From Azophilus sp965221465 (GTDB lineage: Bacteria; Pseudomonadota; Gammaproteobacteria; Pseudomonadales; Azotimanducaceae), in contig OZ244892.1 of the NCBI GenBank assembly GCA_965221465.1, positions 1,860,001 through 1,924,000 of the forward strand: DNA of 64,000 nt, written 5' to 3'. Numbering within the stretch: the first letter of the stretch is position 1; each line of letters begins with the position of its first letter. The position numbers and the translations under genes were made by a program. The notes under the pieces are model-generated. The model searched no databases. It had not been told where the DNA came from and was given only the letters and a program-made list of their open reading frames with translations. Positions 51,538 to 63,400 of this stretch are shown one piece after another.

Positions 51538-52800
51538 TCAAAATGCGTGCGCCGCATGAATCGTCAGCAGCAACTCCGACTCGTCGATCAGCCGGTATTC
51601 CGGCGCACGCCCCGAAAGCTCTTCGCTTCGAGAGAGAATGATTGGAACCCCCTCCCCTCGCTTGTCCATGATGTGCGCGCGATGGCCCGCGAAGTCGTCT
51701 CGTTCAACCGGACACCGCGCCAACAGGCTGGCAATGGCCTCGTTTCTTGCCGCCTGCCGGTAGGGCAAGCTCTCCGGGGTCATCGTGTTTACAAGGAGGC
51801 CCGGGGAGTACAACTCCAGGCGATCTTCGAACAGCCGAAGCCGCACCTTGCTGCCGGGCATTGAGTAGTCCCGGTGGGCCACCGCATTGGTAAGCGCCTC
51901 GAAAACGGCAAGCATGTCGAATTGTGGAATGTCCTCGCGTCCGCCCTCTGCACTCTTTCGCGCCGAGACCCGCATGTTCTTTCTTACAAAGTCACACGCA
52001 TCGAAGATCTGGCGATCCAGCGGCCCCGTGATGTCTCGTGCGTCGAGCTGGTATGCAGCCCCCGCTTGCGGCGAGATCTCTGTTCCCCGGTAAGCAACAG
52101 CTTGAACAAATGCGGCGGGGAGAAACTGCTGAGGTTCACGGGAAGCGAGCAGCAAGCCCGCCACCGTCGGCCGCCAGGTTCCATTTTCGTCTTGCGATGC
52201 CATGGCAAGCTTGGAGAGCCACTGCTCCGGCGTATCCTTGAAACGCGGTGCGATGAACCGTCGCCAAAGCGCTTCGTCCAGATCGCCAAGCGTTGCACGA
52301 GGAACGGGAGTTTCGTCGAATCGGATAATCCGAGCCTGACTACGCTGCTGAAACAGCCGCGCCAATTGGTCGGGTGGAATCGGTCGCTTCGACGACCCAA
52401 CGCGGTGATAGTAACCACCGGGGCTCTGGTGAACCAACAGGCTTGCGGGAACATCCAAACGTACCACCGGCTGCTCGTTGCCGACGGTGTCCGGCAATCG
52501 GATGCGTTCTACTATGGGCGCCGCGGGCGGTTTTATCGAATCCTCACACGCCAGCCTGACGAGTTCTTCGACATCGTCGAGCCGCTCGACAGGAATCCCC
52601 AGCACCTCGCGAGTCTTGTCATGCACACCGAGCAGCAGCACGCCCCCGCGAGTGTTGGCAAAGGCGGCAACCTCATTAGCCAGATCGTCTTGCTCCGGTC
52701 CCCGAACCTTGCCGCCGGCAAACCGAACCTCCTTCAATTCAAGAAAGCTGTCTTCGCCGAGACGAATCTTGTCCAATAACTCGGTACGGGTTGCGAACAT
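51538..52800 (-). CDS. AlbA_2/Schlafen-like domain ATP-binding protein
   Basis: A 420-residue protein. The N-terminal AlbA_2 domain has E-D-S-F-L-E-L-K-E-V and L-A-N-E-V-A-A-F-A-N-T-R-G-G-V-L-L-L-G-V-H-D. A C-terminal histidine-kinase-like ATPase domain has F-E-A-L-T-N-A-V-A-H-R-D-Y and R-L-E-L-Y-S-P-G-L. Proteins with this pair are transcription regulators or defence-linked ATPases; the role here is unknown. The start giving MFATRTELLDKIRLGEDSFL is used, since the upstream open frame is repeat B5. Confidence 0.88.
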   Translation of the reverse strand: MFATRTELLDKIRLGEDSFLELKEVRFAGGKVRGPEQDDLANEVAAFANTRGGVLLLGVHDKTREVLGIPVERLDDVEELVRLACEDSIKPPAAPIVERIRLPDTVGNEQPVVRLDVPASLLVHQSPGGYYHRVGSSKRPIPPDQLARLFQQRSQARIIRFDETPVPRATLGDLDEALWRRFIAPRFKDTPEQWLSKLAMASQDENGTWRPTVAGLLLASREPQQFLPAAFVQAVAYRGTEISPQAGAAYQLDARDITGPLDRQIFDACDFVRKNMRVSARKSAEGGREDIPQFDMLAVFEALTNAVAHRDYSMPGSKVRLRLFEDRLELYSPGLLVNTMTPESLPYRQAARNEAIASLLARCPVERDDFAGHRAHIMDKRGEGVPIILSRSEELSGRAPEYRLIDESELLLTIHAAHAF

Positions 52801-52834
52801 GTCAGACCTCACGACCCAGACGCGCCCAACGCCT

Positions 52835-52878
52835 GGTCCGCATATCTCACCAACTTCCTGCTGCGGACGCCAATGCAC
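52835..52878 (-). repeat. repeat family B, copy B5 (half unit)
   Basis: A 44-base block with CTCACCAACTTCCTGCTGCG and GACGCCAATGCAC, the same half unit and orientation as B1. It lies just upstream of the AlbA-domain gene. The remaining 160 bases to the giant gene hold no feature that I recognise. Confidence 0.72.
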
Positions 52879-53042
52879 TTGTTCTCGCGAATCGGATGGT
52901 CGTCCACATAGTCCTCCGTTAGATTGAGGGCAAGCGGTTCATCCCCAAACGCAAGCAGAAACGCCAGCAGCGCAGCGGGTGCTGCGCTGTTTATGACATC
53001 GATTCTGTTTCGTCGCGGTACTGCTGTAATCGTCCGAACAAG

Positions 53043-54470
53043 CTATTTGGGCGGGTTCCCGGCCGGGGCCGAGGAGAGATTGGTCAGGTGCTCGGTGGGG
53101 CTCGCCAGCAGGCTCAGCGCCTCGATGGGCTGGTTCGACCGCACCGACAGGCGCCACTTGCCGGCGCCGTCGCCGAGCGCACCGGTGAGGCCGGCGCCGC
53201 CGGACTCCAGGTCTGCCGCATCCAACGTGCGGGAAGCGCCCGCGGGAACTGTCAGCACGACCTCGCCGGTCCCGGGGGCGCCCGAATCGTCGATGCCGGT
53301 AATGCTCACCGTTGCTGCCTCTGATCCTGCATTCACCAGGCGAAGCGTGCTCACCTGATTGCGGTTGCTGCCCGGGTTGAAGATGACGATCTCGTATTCG
53401 TCCACCAGGCGCGGCGCCACATCGTGCATCGACGTCAGGAAGCCCGCGGGTGTGCGAATGTACGACAACACCTCGATGTCCGACTCGCTCGACAGCGCCA
53501 ACCGCCAGTGCCCGACCCCCGGGCCCGTGCTGCCGGTCAGTCCCTTGGCCGCATTGCCCAACTCCAGGTCGTTCGAGTTGAAGGGGACCGTCGCACCCGC
53601 TGCGAGGGACAGGGTCAACGGGTCGTAGTCGGTCTGACTGTCGTCGAACGGCTTCACGGTCACTTCCGCCGCGGTGTCGCCGTGGTTGACGACGCGCACG
53701 AACCCTTGCCGACCGAGCGCATCCGAAGCCGACGGGAACAGCGGCACTGCATGCACGCCGTCTTCGTCCGGCCCCGACGCAACCGTCGAGAGATTGGTGA
53801 GATACCCTTCCGGGCTCGACAGCAGGCTCATGACCACCAGCGGCCGGTTGGCCTGCACCGACAGGCGCCACTTGCCCGCGCCGTCGCCCAGGGCACCGTC
53901 GACGCCGGCCCCGGACTCCAGGTCGGCTGCGGTCACGGTCAGCGCCCGTCCAGCCGGCACATCGAGGGTGACGCGCCCGCCCGGCTCCCCGGCATCATCG
54001 ACACCGGTAATCGTCGCCACGGCATCCTGGGAACCCGGATTGACCAGGCGCATTCGGCTCACCTGATTGGCGTTGCTGCCCGGGTTGAAAATCGCTACCC
54101 GGTGCACACCGTCCTCCACCGGCGCCCAATCGTGCATCGATGTCAGGAAACCGTCCGGGGTGCGCATGTAGGCGAAGACATCGAAGTCGGCTGCGCCGGT
54201 CAGCGACAGCCGCCAATCGCCCTCGCCGGTGCCGAAGCCCTCCGCCAGGCCCTTGGCCGCGTTGCCGTCTTCGAGGTCGCCCGAGTTTAGCGGCGCCGTC
54301 GCGCCCGCCGCCACCTCCAGCGTTACCGACGGCCGCGGCTGGCCGGTATCGTCGGTCGCCTCGATGACGATCTCGGCAGCCTGCCCGGATCGATTGATCA
54401 CACGCAGAAAGCCCTCCAGCACCGGGTCGGAAGCGCTCGGCAGGTAGGCCACCAGCGCCGGGCCGAGCAC
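53043..54470 (-). repeat. two tandem C-terminal modules of the giant protein
   Basis: Two modules of about 230-240 residues end the protein, at roughly 53043-53765 and 53766-54470. Each has a first half with F-L-R-V-I-N or F-V-R-V-V-N, A-A-K-G-L, and F-L-T-S-M-H-D. Each has a second half with I-F-N-P-G-S-N-x-N-Q-V-S, L-G-D-G-A-G-K-W-R-L-S-V and L-T-N-L-S. I do not recognise the family. Confidence 0.75.
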
Positions 54471-57400
54471 GGTCACCTCGAACGTCTGCTCGGCCGTCTC
54501 GCCGCGCGGGTCTGCCGCCGTCAACGTCACGGTCGTGCGGCCGCGTCCTATCCCGTTCAGCGTCAGGGTTTGCGCGTCGCTGTCGGTCTCGGCAGCAGCA
54601 ACCGACTCGCTATCGGCAACCGCCGTGTACTCGAGCCTGTCCCTGTTGCGGTCGAAGAAGCTCAACCGGATGTCCAGTTCCGTCGTTTCGCCGACGCGAA
54701 GCACCTGCGCGGGAATGACCTGTTCGACCTGCGGCGCGATGTTCGAGGCGCCGCCACCGCCGCCACCGCCGCCGCCACCGCCGCCGGTCGACGGATCGTC
54801 GTCGTTGACCGTCACGGTCACCGTGCCCGTCACGTCGGCGTAGTCGCCACCGGCCGCGCTCAATGTCAGCGTTGCCGTGTCGTCCGTGGAGTCGCCGTCC
54901 TCGGCCGCGCTGACCGTCACGGTCAGCGGCGTGGCATAGGCATCGGTCGTGAAACTCAGCGATTCCGGATCGAAGGTGACTTCTGCATTGTCGCCGGAAA
55001 TGGTGACCGTCACTGCAGCCGTCGGCGCCGTGGCCAGCGCCACAGTGAAGGTGCCCGTACCGCCCTCGTCGATGGCAAGCGTACTCGGGATCAGCGTCAA
55101 TGCCGGCACCGGCTCTGCGACCGGCGTCACAGTCTCCTCGTCGGATTCGGCGCCCTCGCCCTGCTCGTTGACCGCACGCACCTTGAAGGTATAGCTCGTG
55201 CCGTTGACGAGACCGGTCACTTCCTTGCCGGAAATCGACGTGGATGCGCTGTCGTCGATGTCGGTCCAGTCGCCATAGTCTTCGCTGTTCGTCTTGTAGG
55301 CGTACTGCCATTTCTCGACGGCCGGCCCGCGCTGTTCGACCGTTGCCGCCAGCGTCGCCTTCGCATCCCCGGCGGTCACCGAGAAGCTCGACGGTTTTTC
55401 GAGCAGGTATTGCGGTCGGCCGCTCGCCGTCGTACTGGTGGCATACGGGTTTTCCGCCGCACAGGCTTGCGGATACTCCACGCTGACCCGTACGTCGTAG
55501 GGGACATCTGCCAGCGTCACCCCGACCTCGAGTTCGCCATTACCCGCGGTGTCGCTGTTGATGGTGAAGGTCCGGGAGGAAACCGGCGTGTTCAGATTCT
55601 CGCGAATCTCGTACGTGCCGGCATCCGCATCGTTCCGCTCGGGCGCCGCCCAGTCGGGCCAGTCGTCGACGCTGCTCTGCTTGTAGTCGACGCGATGGGC
55701 AACGATGTTGTCGCAGGCGCCGTCGCCCGGGCTCCAGCTCCAGAGGACATCCAGGTCCTTGTCGTTCGTGCCCGGCCCCACGCTCGCTATCGTCGGTGCG
55801 GGCAGCTGCAGCGGCGCTGCGACCTCGATGGCAAACGTCAACTCCGCCGTGTCGCCGTCTGCGTCCGTCACCTTGTAGGTGTAGGTCGCCGACGCCGAGA
55901 CCACCGTCGGTGTTCCCGTAATCTGTCGGTTGCTCTCGCTGAATGCCAGGCCTGTCGGCAACTCCGGAGTGATCGAATAGCTCAACGTGCCGTTGCCACC
56001 CGTCGCGGCAGGCAACTGCAGGGCTGCGATCGCCCGGCCTTGGGTGTACGTCTGGTTTTCGATCGACGACGAACCGAAATCCGGCGGTTCGTTCGCTTCC
56101 ACCGTCACCACGAACTCGTCGTCCACGGTGCCGCCGTTGCCGTCGCTGGCCGTCACCTTCACGGTCACCGTCCCCACATCCGCCGACTGCGGCGTGCCCG
56201 AGAAGGTTCGCGCGGTCGCCTCGAAGCTCAGCCACGACGGCAGCGGGTTGCCGTCGGACTGCGCCACTGTGTAGCTCAGCGTGTCGTCGTCGGCGTCCGC
56301 GAAGGTGTCCGCCGGGAACGTATAGCTGAAGGCACTGCCCGCAGTCGCGGTCTGGTCCGGAATCGGGGTCGCCACCGTCGGCGGGTTGTTGGGCGGCTCA
56401 TAGGTCGCGGTCAGTGTCGTCGCGGCCGTATTGCCGTTGCCGGCGGCGTCAGCCGCCACGTCTGCCGCCACGCCGACGCTGAACTCCCCGGCCTCTGTCG
56501 GCGTGATCATGGCCTTGTAGGTCGCCTCCGATCCGGAGAATTCCGATGCGGTGGCGTTCGTCAACGTGAGGTCGCCGACGTCGAACCCGGTGACCGACTC
56601 GCTGAACGTGAAGGTCGCCTCCACCGCTGCGCTGACCGTCCCGGAAACGCCGGTGATCGTCACTGTCGGCGCCACGTTGTCCAGCACGAAGGTGTTGTCG
56701 TTGGTGCCGGTCGGAATCCGGTTCACCAGATCGATGCCGTCGCAGCTTCTGATCACCCCGCCCAATGCCAACGTCATCGTTAGTGTGCCGTTGTAGTCGG
56801 CCAGGTCGCCGCCGGAAAGCTCCACGGAGTAGGCCAGGCCGCCACGATCGGAGGGCCGCGGGCCGCCGCAGAATCGCGTTGCCACGCTCCGCCGGTTGAC
56901 GCTCAGCGTCGGCGCGTTCTCGATCGGCGGGTCGTAGGAAACCTCGTATCTGTTCGGTTCCCAGGCGTACTTGTCCTGCACCGCTTCACTGAATGCAACC
57001 ACCCACTTCAACGCGTCCGCGTTGGTCGGCGAGGAATCCGGCTCGAACCGCGTGATCTCTTTCACGCCGGGCACGGGTAACGGCGTCGCCGTCACCTCGT
57101 CCGACTCGGCCCCCGCGCCCTGCTCGTGGGCCGCGCGCACCTTGAAGGTATGAATCGTGTCGCCCTCGAGGCCGGTCACTTCCTTGTCGGAAATCGACGT
57201 GGATGCGCTGTCGGCGATGTCCGTCCAGGCGATGTAGGCGCCGTCGTCGCCCGCCTTGTAGGTGTACTGCCACTTCTCTACCGCCGGCCCGCGCTGTTCG
57301 ACCGTCGCCGCCAGCGTCACCTTGGCGCCACCCGCCGTTACGGAAAAGTTCGACGGCTTGCCAAGCAGGTAAAGCGGCCTGCCGACGGCGCCAACCGGGT

Positions 57401-60400
57401 CCGGATCGTTGTAGTTATTGCACGTCCGGGAATAGAGGAGCAACCGGACATGGTAAGAACTGTCATCGAGCGACACGCCGATCTCACCGGGACTGAGGGT
57501 GTTTCCACGGCTTTGCGCGTTGATGGTGAAGCGCTTGTTGGTAACCCCAGTACCAAGACCCGGGTCGGCAATTTCATAGTTTCCACTGCCGGAATCGTTC
57601 GGCTGGTCTTCGGTGGGAAATCTCCACTCGGAAACGTCACTCCTCCGGTATTGGACGTTGTAGTGGGTGATGTCGCAGTTCGTATCGCCGACGCTCCAAC
57701 TCCAGACGATGTCGAGGTCTTTATCGGCGGAGCCCGGCCCGACACTGTTTATCGTCGGGGCGGGCGGCTGTTCGTCCGAAGCCACGACGACGACGAACTC
57801 GTCCGAAGCGGTGCCTTGCCTGCCGTCGTCGGCCGTCACCGTCACCGTCGCCTGGCCGGCTGCCACCGCCGCGTACGTGAGCGTGGATTCCTGCACCGAT
57901 ACCGTCACGATGGCGGTGTCGCTCGATACCGCGGTGTAGGTCAAGGTGTCGTTGTTCGGATCGCTGAACACGGGCGACAGATCCACGGTATCGGATTCGC
58001 CTGCAATCAGGTCCTGGTCCTCGATCGCGTTGACCAGCGTCGGCGGCTCGTTCTTCGGAACGACCGTCACCTCGAACGTATCGGTCGCCGTGCCGCCTTC
58101 GTTGCCGTCGTCCGCCGTCACCGTCACGGTCGCCGTGCCGACGGCCACCGCGTTGAAGGTGAGCGTGGATTCCTGCAGCGACACCGTCACTTTGGCGGTG
58201 TCGCTCGATACGGCGTTGTAGGTCAAGGTGTCGCCGTCCGGGTCGCTGAACACCGTCGACAGATTCACGGTGTCGGAATCGTCCACGTCCAGTTGCTGGT
58301 CGTCGATCGCGCCGATCACGGTCGGCGGCCCATTCAACGCAGTCACGGTCACCACGAACGTATCGGTCACCGTGCCCCGGTCGCCGTCGTCCGCCGTCAC
58401 CGTCACCGTCGCCTTGCCCGCCGCCACTGCCGAGTAGGTAAGCGTCGAACCCTGCACGGTCACTGTCACCTTGTCGGTGGCGCTCGATTGCGCACGATAG
58501 ACCAGCTCGTCCCGATCCGGGTCGTTGAATACCGTCGACAGGTCCGCGGTCCCGGACTTGCCCACGTCCAGCGTCTGGTCCTGAATTTCGTTGTCCACCA
58601 CCGGCGGCCGGTTCTCGGTGACTCTTACCGCGAACGACTCGGTCACCGTGCCGCCGTCGCCATCGTCAGCCGTCACCGTCACCGTCGCGAGGCCGGCTGC
58701 CTCCGCCCTGTAGGTGAGCGTCGAGCCCGTCACCGACGCCCGGACCGTGGTGGGGTCGCTCGATACCGCGCTGTAACTCAAGGTGTCGCCGTCCGGGTCG
58801 CTGAACACATTCGACAGATTGTCCACCGTGCCGGTCTTGCCGACCTTCAGGGTCTCGTCCTTGAGATCGGTATCGACCACCGGCGATCGGTTCGCGCTCA
58901 CCGTCACCACGAACGCATCGGATGCCCGGCCGTCCTTGCCGTCGACCGCCGTCACCGTCACCGTTGCCTTGCCGGCGGCCACTGCCGTGTAGGTGAGCGT
59001 GGAATCCTGTACCGACACCGTCACGATCGCGGTGTCGCTCGATTCTGCACTGAAGGTCAAGGTGTCCTTGTTCGGGTCGCTGAATACCTTCGCCAGATCC
59101 TCGGTACCGGACTTGCCCTCCTTCAGCGCCTGGTCATCGATCGCGTTGATCACCTCCGGCGGATCGTTCTGCAACGCATTGACCGTTACCACGAACGCAT
59201 CGGTCGCCCGGCCGTTCTTGTCGTCGACCGCCGTCACCGTCACCGTCGCCTTGCCCGCGGCCACTGTCGTAAACGTCAGCGTCGATTCATTGACCGACAC
59301 CGTCACTTTGGTGGTGTCGCTCGATTCCGCGCTGAAGGTCAACGGGTCCTTGTCCGGATCGCTGAACACCGTCGTCAGATCCACCGTCTGGGACTTGCCT
59401 TCGTTCAGTTGCTGGTCCGGGATGGCACTTATTACCGTCGGCGGGTTGTTGGTCGGCGCCACCACCTGGATCACGACCCTCAGCGCGGCCGTGTCGCCGT
59501 CCGCGTCGGTCGCCTCGTAGATGTAGGTCCCCGCCCCTGGTGTCACCGACTCCGGCGTCCCGGTGATCTGTCGACTGCTTTCGTCGAAGGTCAGGCCCGC
59601 CGGCAACGTCGGCTCGATCGAGTAGCTCAACTCGCCGTTGCCGCCGGTCGCCGCAGGCAATTGCAGAGGTGTGATCGCCTCGCCTCGCGTGTACTCCTGG
59701 TGCGGCACGCTGGCATTGCCGAAGGTCGGTGCAACGTCTGCCTCCACCTCGATCGCAAACGTCAGTGACGCCTTGTCGCCGTCCACGTCCGTCGCCGTGT
59801 AGGTGTAGATCGCCGAGGCCGTCACCGCCGTCGGCGTGCCAGAGATACGCCGATTGCTTTCGATGAACTTCAGGCCCGCCGGCAAACTCGGCTCGATCGA
59901 GTAGCTCAGTTCGCGGTTGCCGCCGGTCGCCTCGGGCAACTGCAGGGTGGCGATCGCCACGCCTTGCGTGTACGTCTGGTCCGGCACCGATGCCGAGCCG
60001 AAGTCGGGCATAGAGTCCGCTTCCACCGTCACCACGAATTCATCGTCGACCGTGCCGCCGGCCTTGCCGTCGTCCGCCGTCACCGTCAGCGTCGATGTGC
60101 CCGCCGCAACCCCGGTCACCGACACCGTCGCGCCAGTAACCTTCACCGTCGCGTTCGACGTGTTGCTGGAGCTTGCCCTGTACGTCAACGGGTCCTTGTC
60201 CGAATCGTAGAACACCAGTGAAACGTCGACGTCCCGCGTCTCGCCAATCGTTACCGTCAGGTCGGGGATCGGTTTCTCCACCGTCGGCGGCTCGTTCGGC
60301 AACGCATTGACCGTCACCACGAACGCATCGTCCACCGTGCCGCCGTTGCCGTCGTCCGCCGTCACGGTGACCGTCGCCTTGCCCGCGGCCACTGTCGTGA

Positions 60401-63400
60401 CGGTGAGCGTGGCTTTGTCCTCCGACACCGTCACTACGGTGGTGTCGCTGGACTTGACCGTGTAGGTCAAATCGTCCTTGTCCGGATCGCTGAACACCGT
60501 CGTCAGATCCACGGTCTGGGACTTGCCCTCGTTCAGTTGCTGGTCCGGAATGGCGCTGATTACCGTCGGCGGGCTGTTCAGCGCATTCACGGTCACCACG
60601 AACGTATCGGTCACCGTGCCCCGGTCGCCGTCGTCCGCCGTCACCGTCACCGTCGCCTTGCCCGCCGCCACTGCCGAGTAGGTAAGCGTCGAACCCTGCA
60701 CGGTCACGGTCACCTTGTCGGTGGCGCTCGATTGCGCACGATAGACCAGCTCGTCCCGATCCGGGTCGCTGAATACCGTCGACAGGTCCGCGGTCCCGGA
60801 CTTGCCCACGTCCAGCGTCTGGTCCTGGATCTGGTTGTCCACCACCGGCGGCCGGTTCTCGGTGACTCTTACCGCGAACGATTCGGTCACCGTGCCGCCG
60901 TCGCCATCGTCCGCCGTGACCGTCACCGTCGCGACGCCGGCTGCCTCCGCCCTGTAGGTGAGCTTGGCGCCGTCCACCAACACGCGTACCGTGTCGGGAT
61001 CGCTCGATACGGCGCTGTAACTCAAGGTATCGCCGTCCGGGTCGCTGAATACATTCGACAGATCGTTCACCGTGCCGGTCTTGCCGACCTTCAGGGTCTC
61101 GTCCTTGAGATCGGTATCGACCACCGGCGAACGGTTCGCGCTCACCGTCACCACGAACGCATCGGATGCCCGGCCGTTTTTGCCGTCGACCGCCGTCACC
61201 GTCACCGTTGCCTTGCCGGCGGCCACTGCCGCGTAGGTGAGCGTGGAATCCTGTACCGACACCGTCACGATCGCGGTGTCGCTCGATTCTGCACTGAAGC
61301 TCAAGGTGTCCTTGTTCGGGTCGCTGAACACCTTCGCCAGATCCTCGGTACCGGACTTGCCCTCCTTCAGCGCCTGGTCATCGATCGCGTTGATCACCTC
61401 CGGCGGGTCGTTCTGCAACGCATTGACCGTTACCACGAACGCATCGGTCGCCCGGCCGTTCTTGTCGTCGACCGCCGTCACCGTCACCGTCGCCTTGCCC
61501 GCGGCCACTGTCGTAAACGTCAGCGTCGATTCATTCACCGACACCGTCACTTTGGTGGTGTCGCTCGATTCCGCACTGAAGGTCAACGGGTCCTTGTCCG
61601 GATCGCTGAACACCGTCGTCAGATCCACCGTCTGGGACTTGCCTTCGTTCAGTTGCTGGTCCGGGATGGCACCTATTACCGTCGGCGGATTATTGGTCGG
61701 CGCCACCACCTGGATCACGACCCTCAGCGCGGCCGTGTCGCCGTCCGCGTCGGTCGCCTCGTATATGTAGCTCTGCGGGGCTGTCACCGAATCCGGCGTC
61801 CCGGTGATCTGTCGACTGCTGTCGTCGAATGTCAGGCCCGCCGGCAACGTCGGCTCGATCGAGTAGCTCAACTCGCCGTTACCGCCCGTCGCCGCAGGCA
61901 ATTGCAGGGGCGTGATCGCCACGCCTTGCGTGTACGTCTGGTCCGGCACGCTGGCATTGCCGAAGCTCGGTGCAACGTTTGCCTCCACCGCGATTGCAAA
62001 CGTCAGTGTCGCCGTGTCGCCGTCCGTATCCGTCGCCGTGTAGGTGTAGGTCGCCGATGCCGTCACCGCCGTCGGCGTACCCGTGATCTGTCGACTGCTT
62101 TCATTGAACGCCAGGCCCACCGGCAACGTCGGCGCGATGGAGTAGCTCAGTTCGCGGTTGCCGCCGGTCGCCTCGGGCAACTGCAGGGTGGCGATCGCCA
62201 CGCCTTGCGTGTACGTCTGGTCCGGCACCGATGCCGAGCCGAAGTCGGGCGTAGAGTCCGCTTCCACCGTCACCACGAATTCATCGTCTACCGTGCCGCC
62301 GGCCTTGCCGTCGTCCGCCGTCACCGTCACCGTCGATGTGCCCGCCGCAACCCCGGTCACCGACACCGTCGCGCCACTAACCTTCACCGTCGCGTTCGAC
62401 GTGTTGCTGGAGCTTGCCCTGTACGTCAACGGGTCCTTGTCCGAGTCGTAGAACACCAGTGAAACGTCGACGTCCCGGGTCTCGCCAACCGTTACCGTCA
62501 GGTCGGGGATCGGTTTCTCCACCGTCGGCGGCTCGTTCGGCAACGCATTGACCGTCACCACGAACGCATCGTCCACCGTGCCGCCGTTGCCGTCGTCCGC
62601 CGTCACGGTGACCGTCGCCTCGCCCGCGGCCACTGTCGTGAAGGTGAGCGTGGCTTTGTCCTCCGACACCGTCACGATGGCGGTGTTGCTGGACGTCACC
62701 GTGTAGGTCAAATCGTCCTTGTCCGGATCGCTGAACACCGTCGTCAGATCCACGGTGCCGGACTTGCCCTCGTTCACTTGCCGGTCCGGGATGGGGCTGA
62801 CCACCGTCGGCGGGTTGTTGGGGGGGTCGTAGGTCGCGGTCGCCGTCGTCGCGGCCGTATTGTCGTTGCCGGCGGTGTCTTTCGCCGCGCCTGCCGCCAC
62901 GTCGACCCTGAACTCCCCGGCCTCCGTCGGCGTGATCATGGCCTTGTAGGTCGCCTCCGAGCCGGAGAATTCCGATGCGGTGGCGTTGGTCAGCGTGAGG
63001 TCGCCGACGTCGAAATCGGTGACCGACTCGCTGAACGTGAAGGTCGCCTCGACCGCTGCGCTGACCGTCCCGGAAACGCCGGTGATCGTCACTGTCGGCG
63101 CCACGTTGTCCACCACGAAGGTGTTGTCGTTGGTGCCGGTCGGCGTCCGGTTCTCGACCGCAACGCCGGCGCAGTTTCGGATAACCCCGTCCGACTTCAA
63201 CGTCATCGTCACCGTGCCGTTGTAGTTGGCGAGGTCGCCGCCGTAAAGCTCGACGGAGAAAGCCAGCCCCGCGTCCCCGCGGCGCACGCATCTGCGCGCC
63301 GCGCCCAACCTGTTCGCGACCAGCGTCGGCGCGTTCGCGATCGGCGGGTCGTAGGCAACCTCGTATGCCCCCGGCCCGCCGGCCTGCCCGTACAGCACCA

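Noticed and set aside
57126..62462. Long + strand open frames opposite the giant protein gene
   Set aside because: They mirror the repeat structure of the minus-strand gene; the translations are His/Arg-rich and have no recognisable domain.
58330..62815. Regular repeats at 58-63 kb as a CRISPR array
   Set aside because: The repeats are in frame, long and protein-coding, with no short constant repeat and unique spacers.
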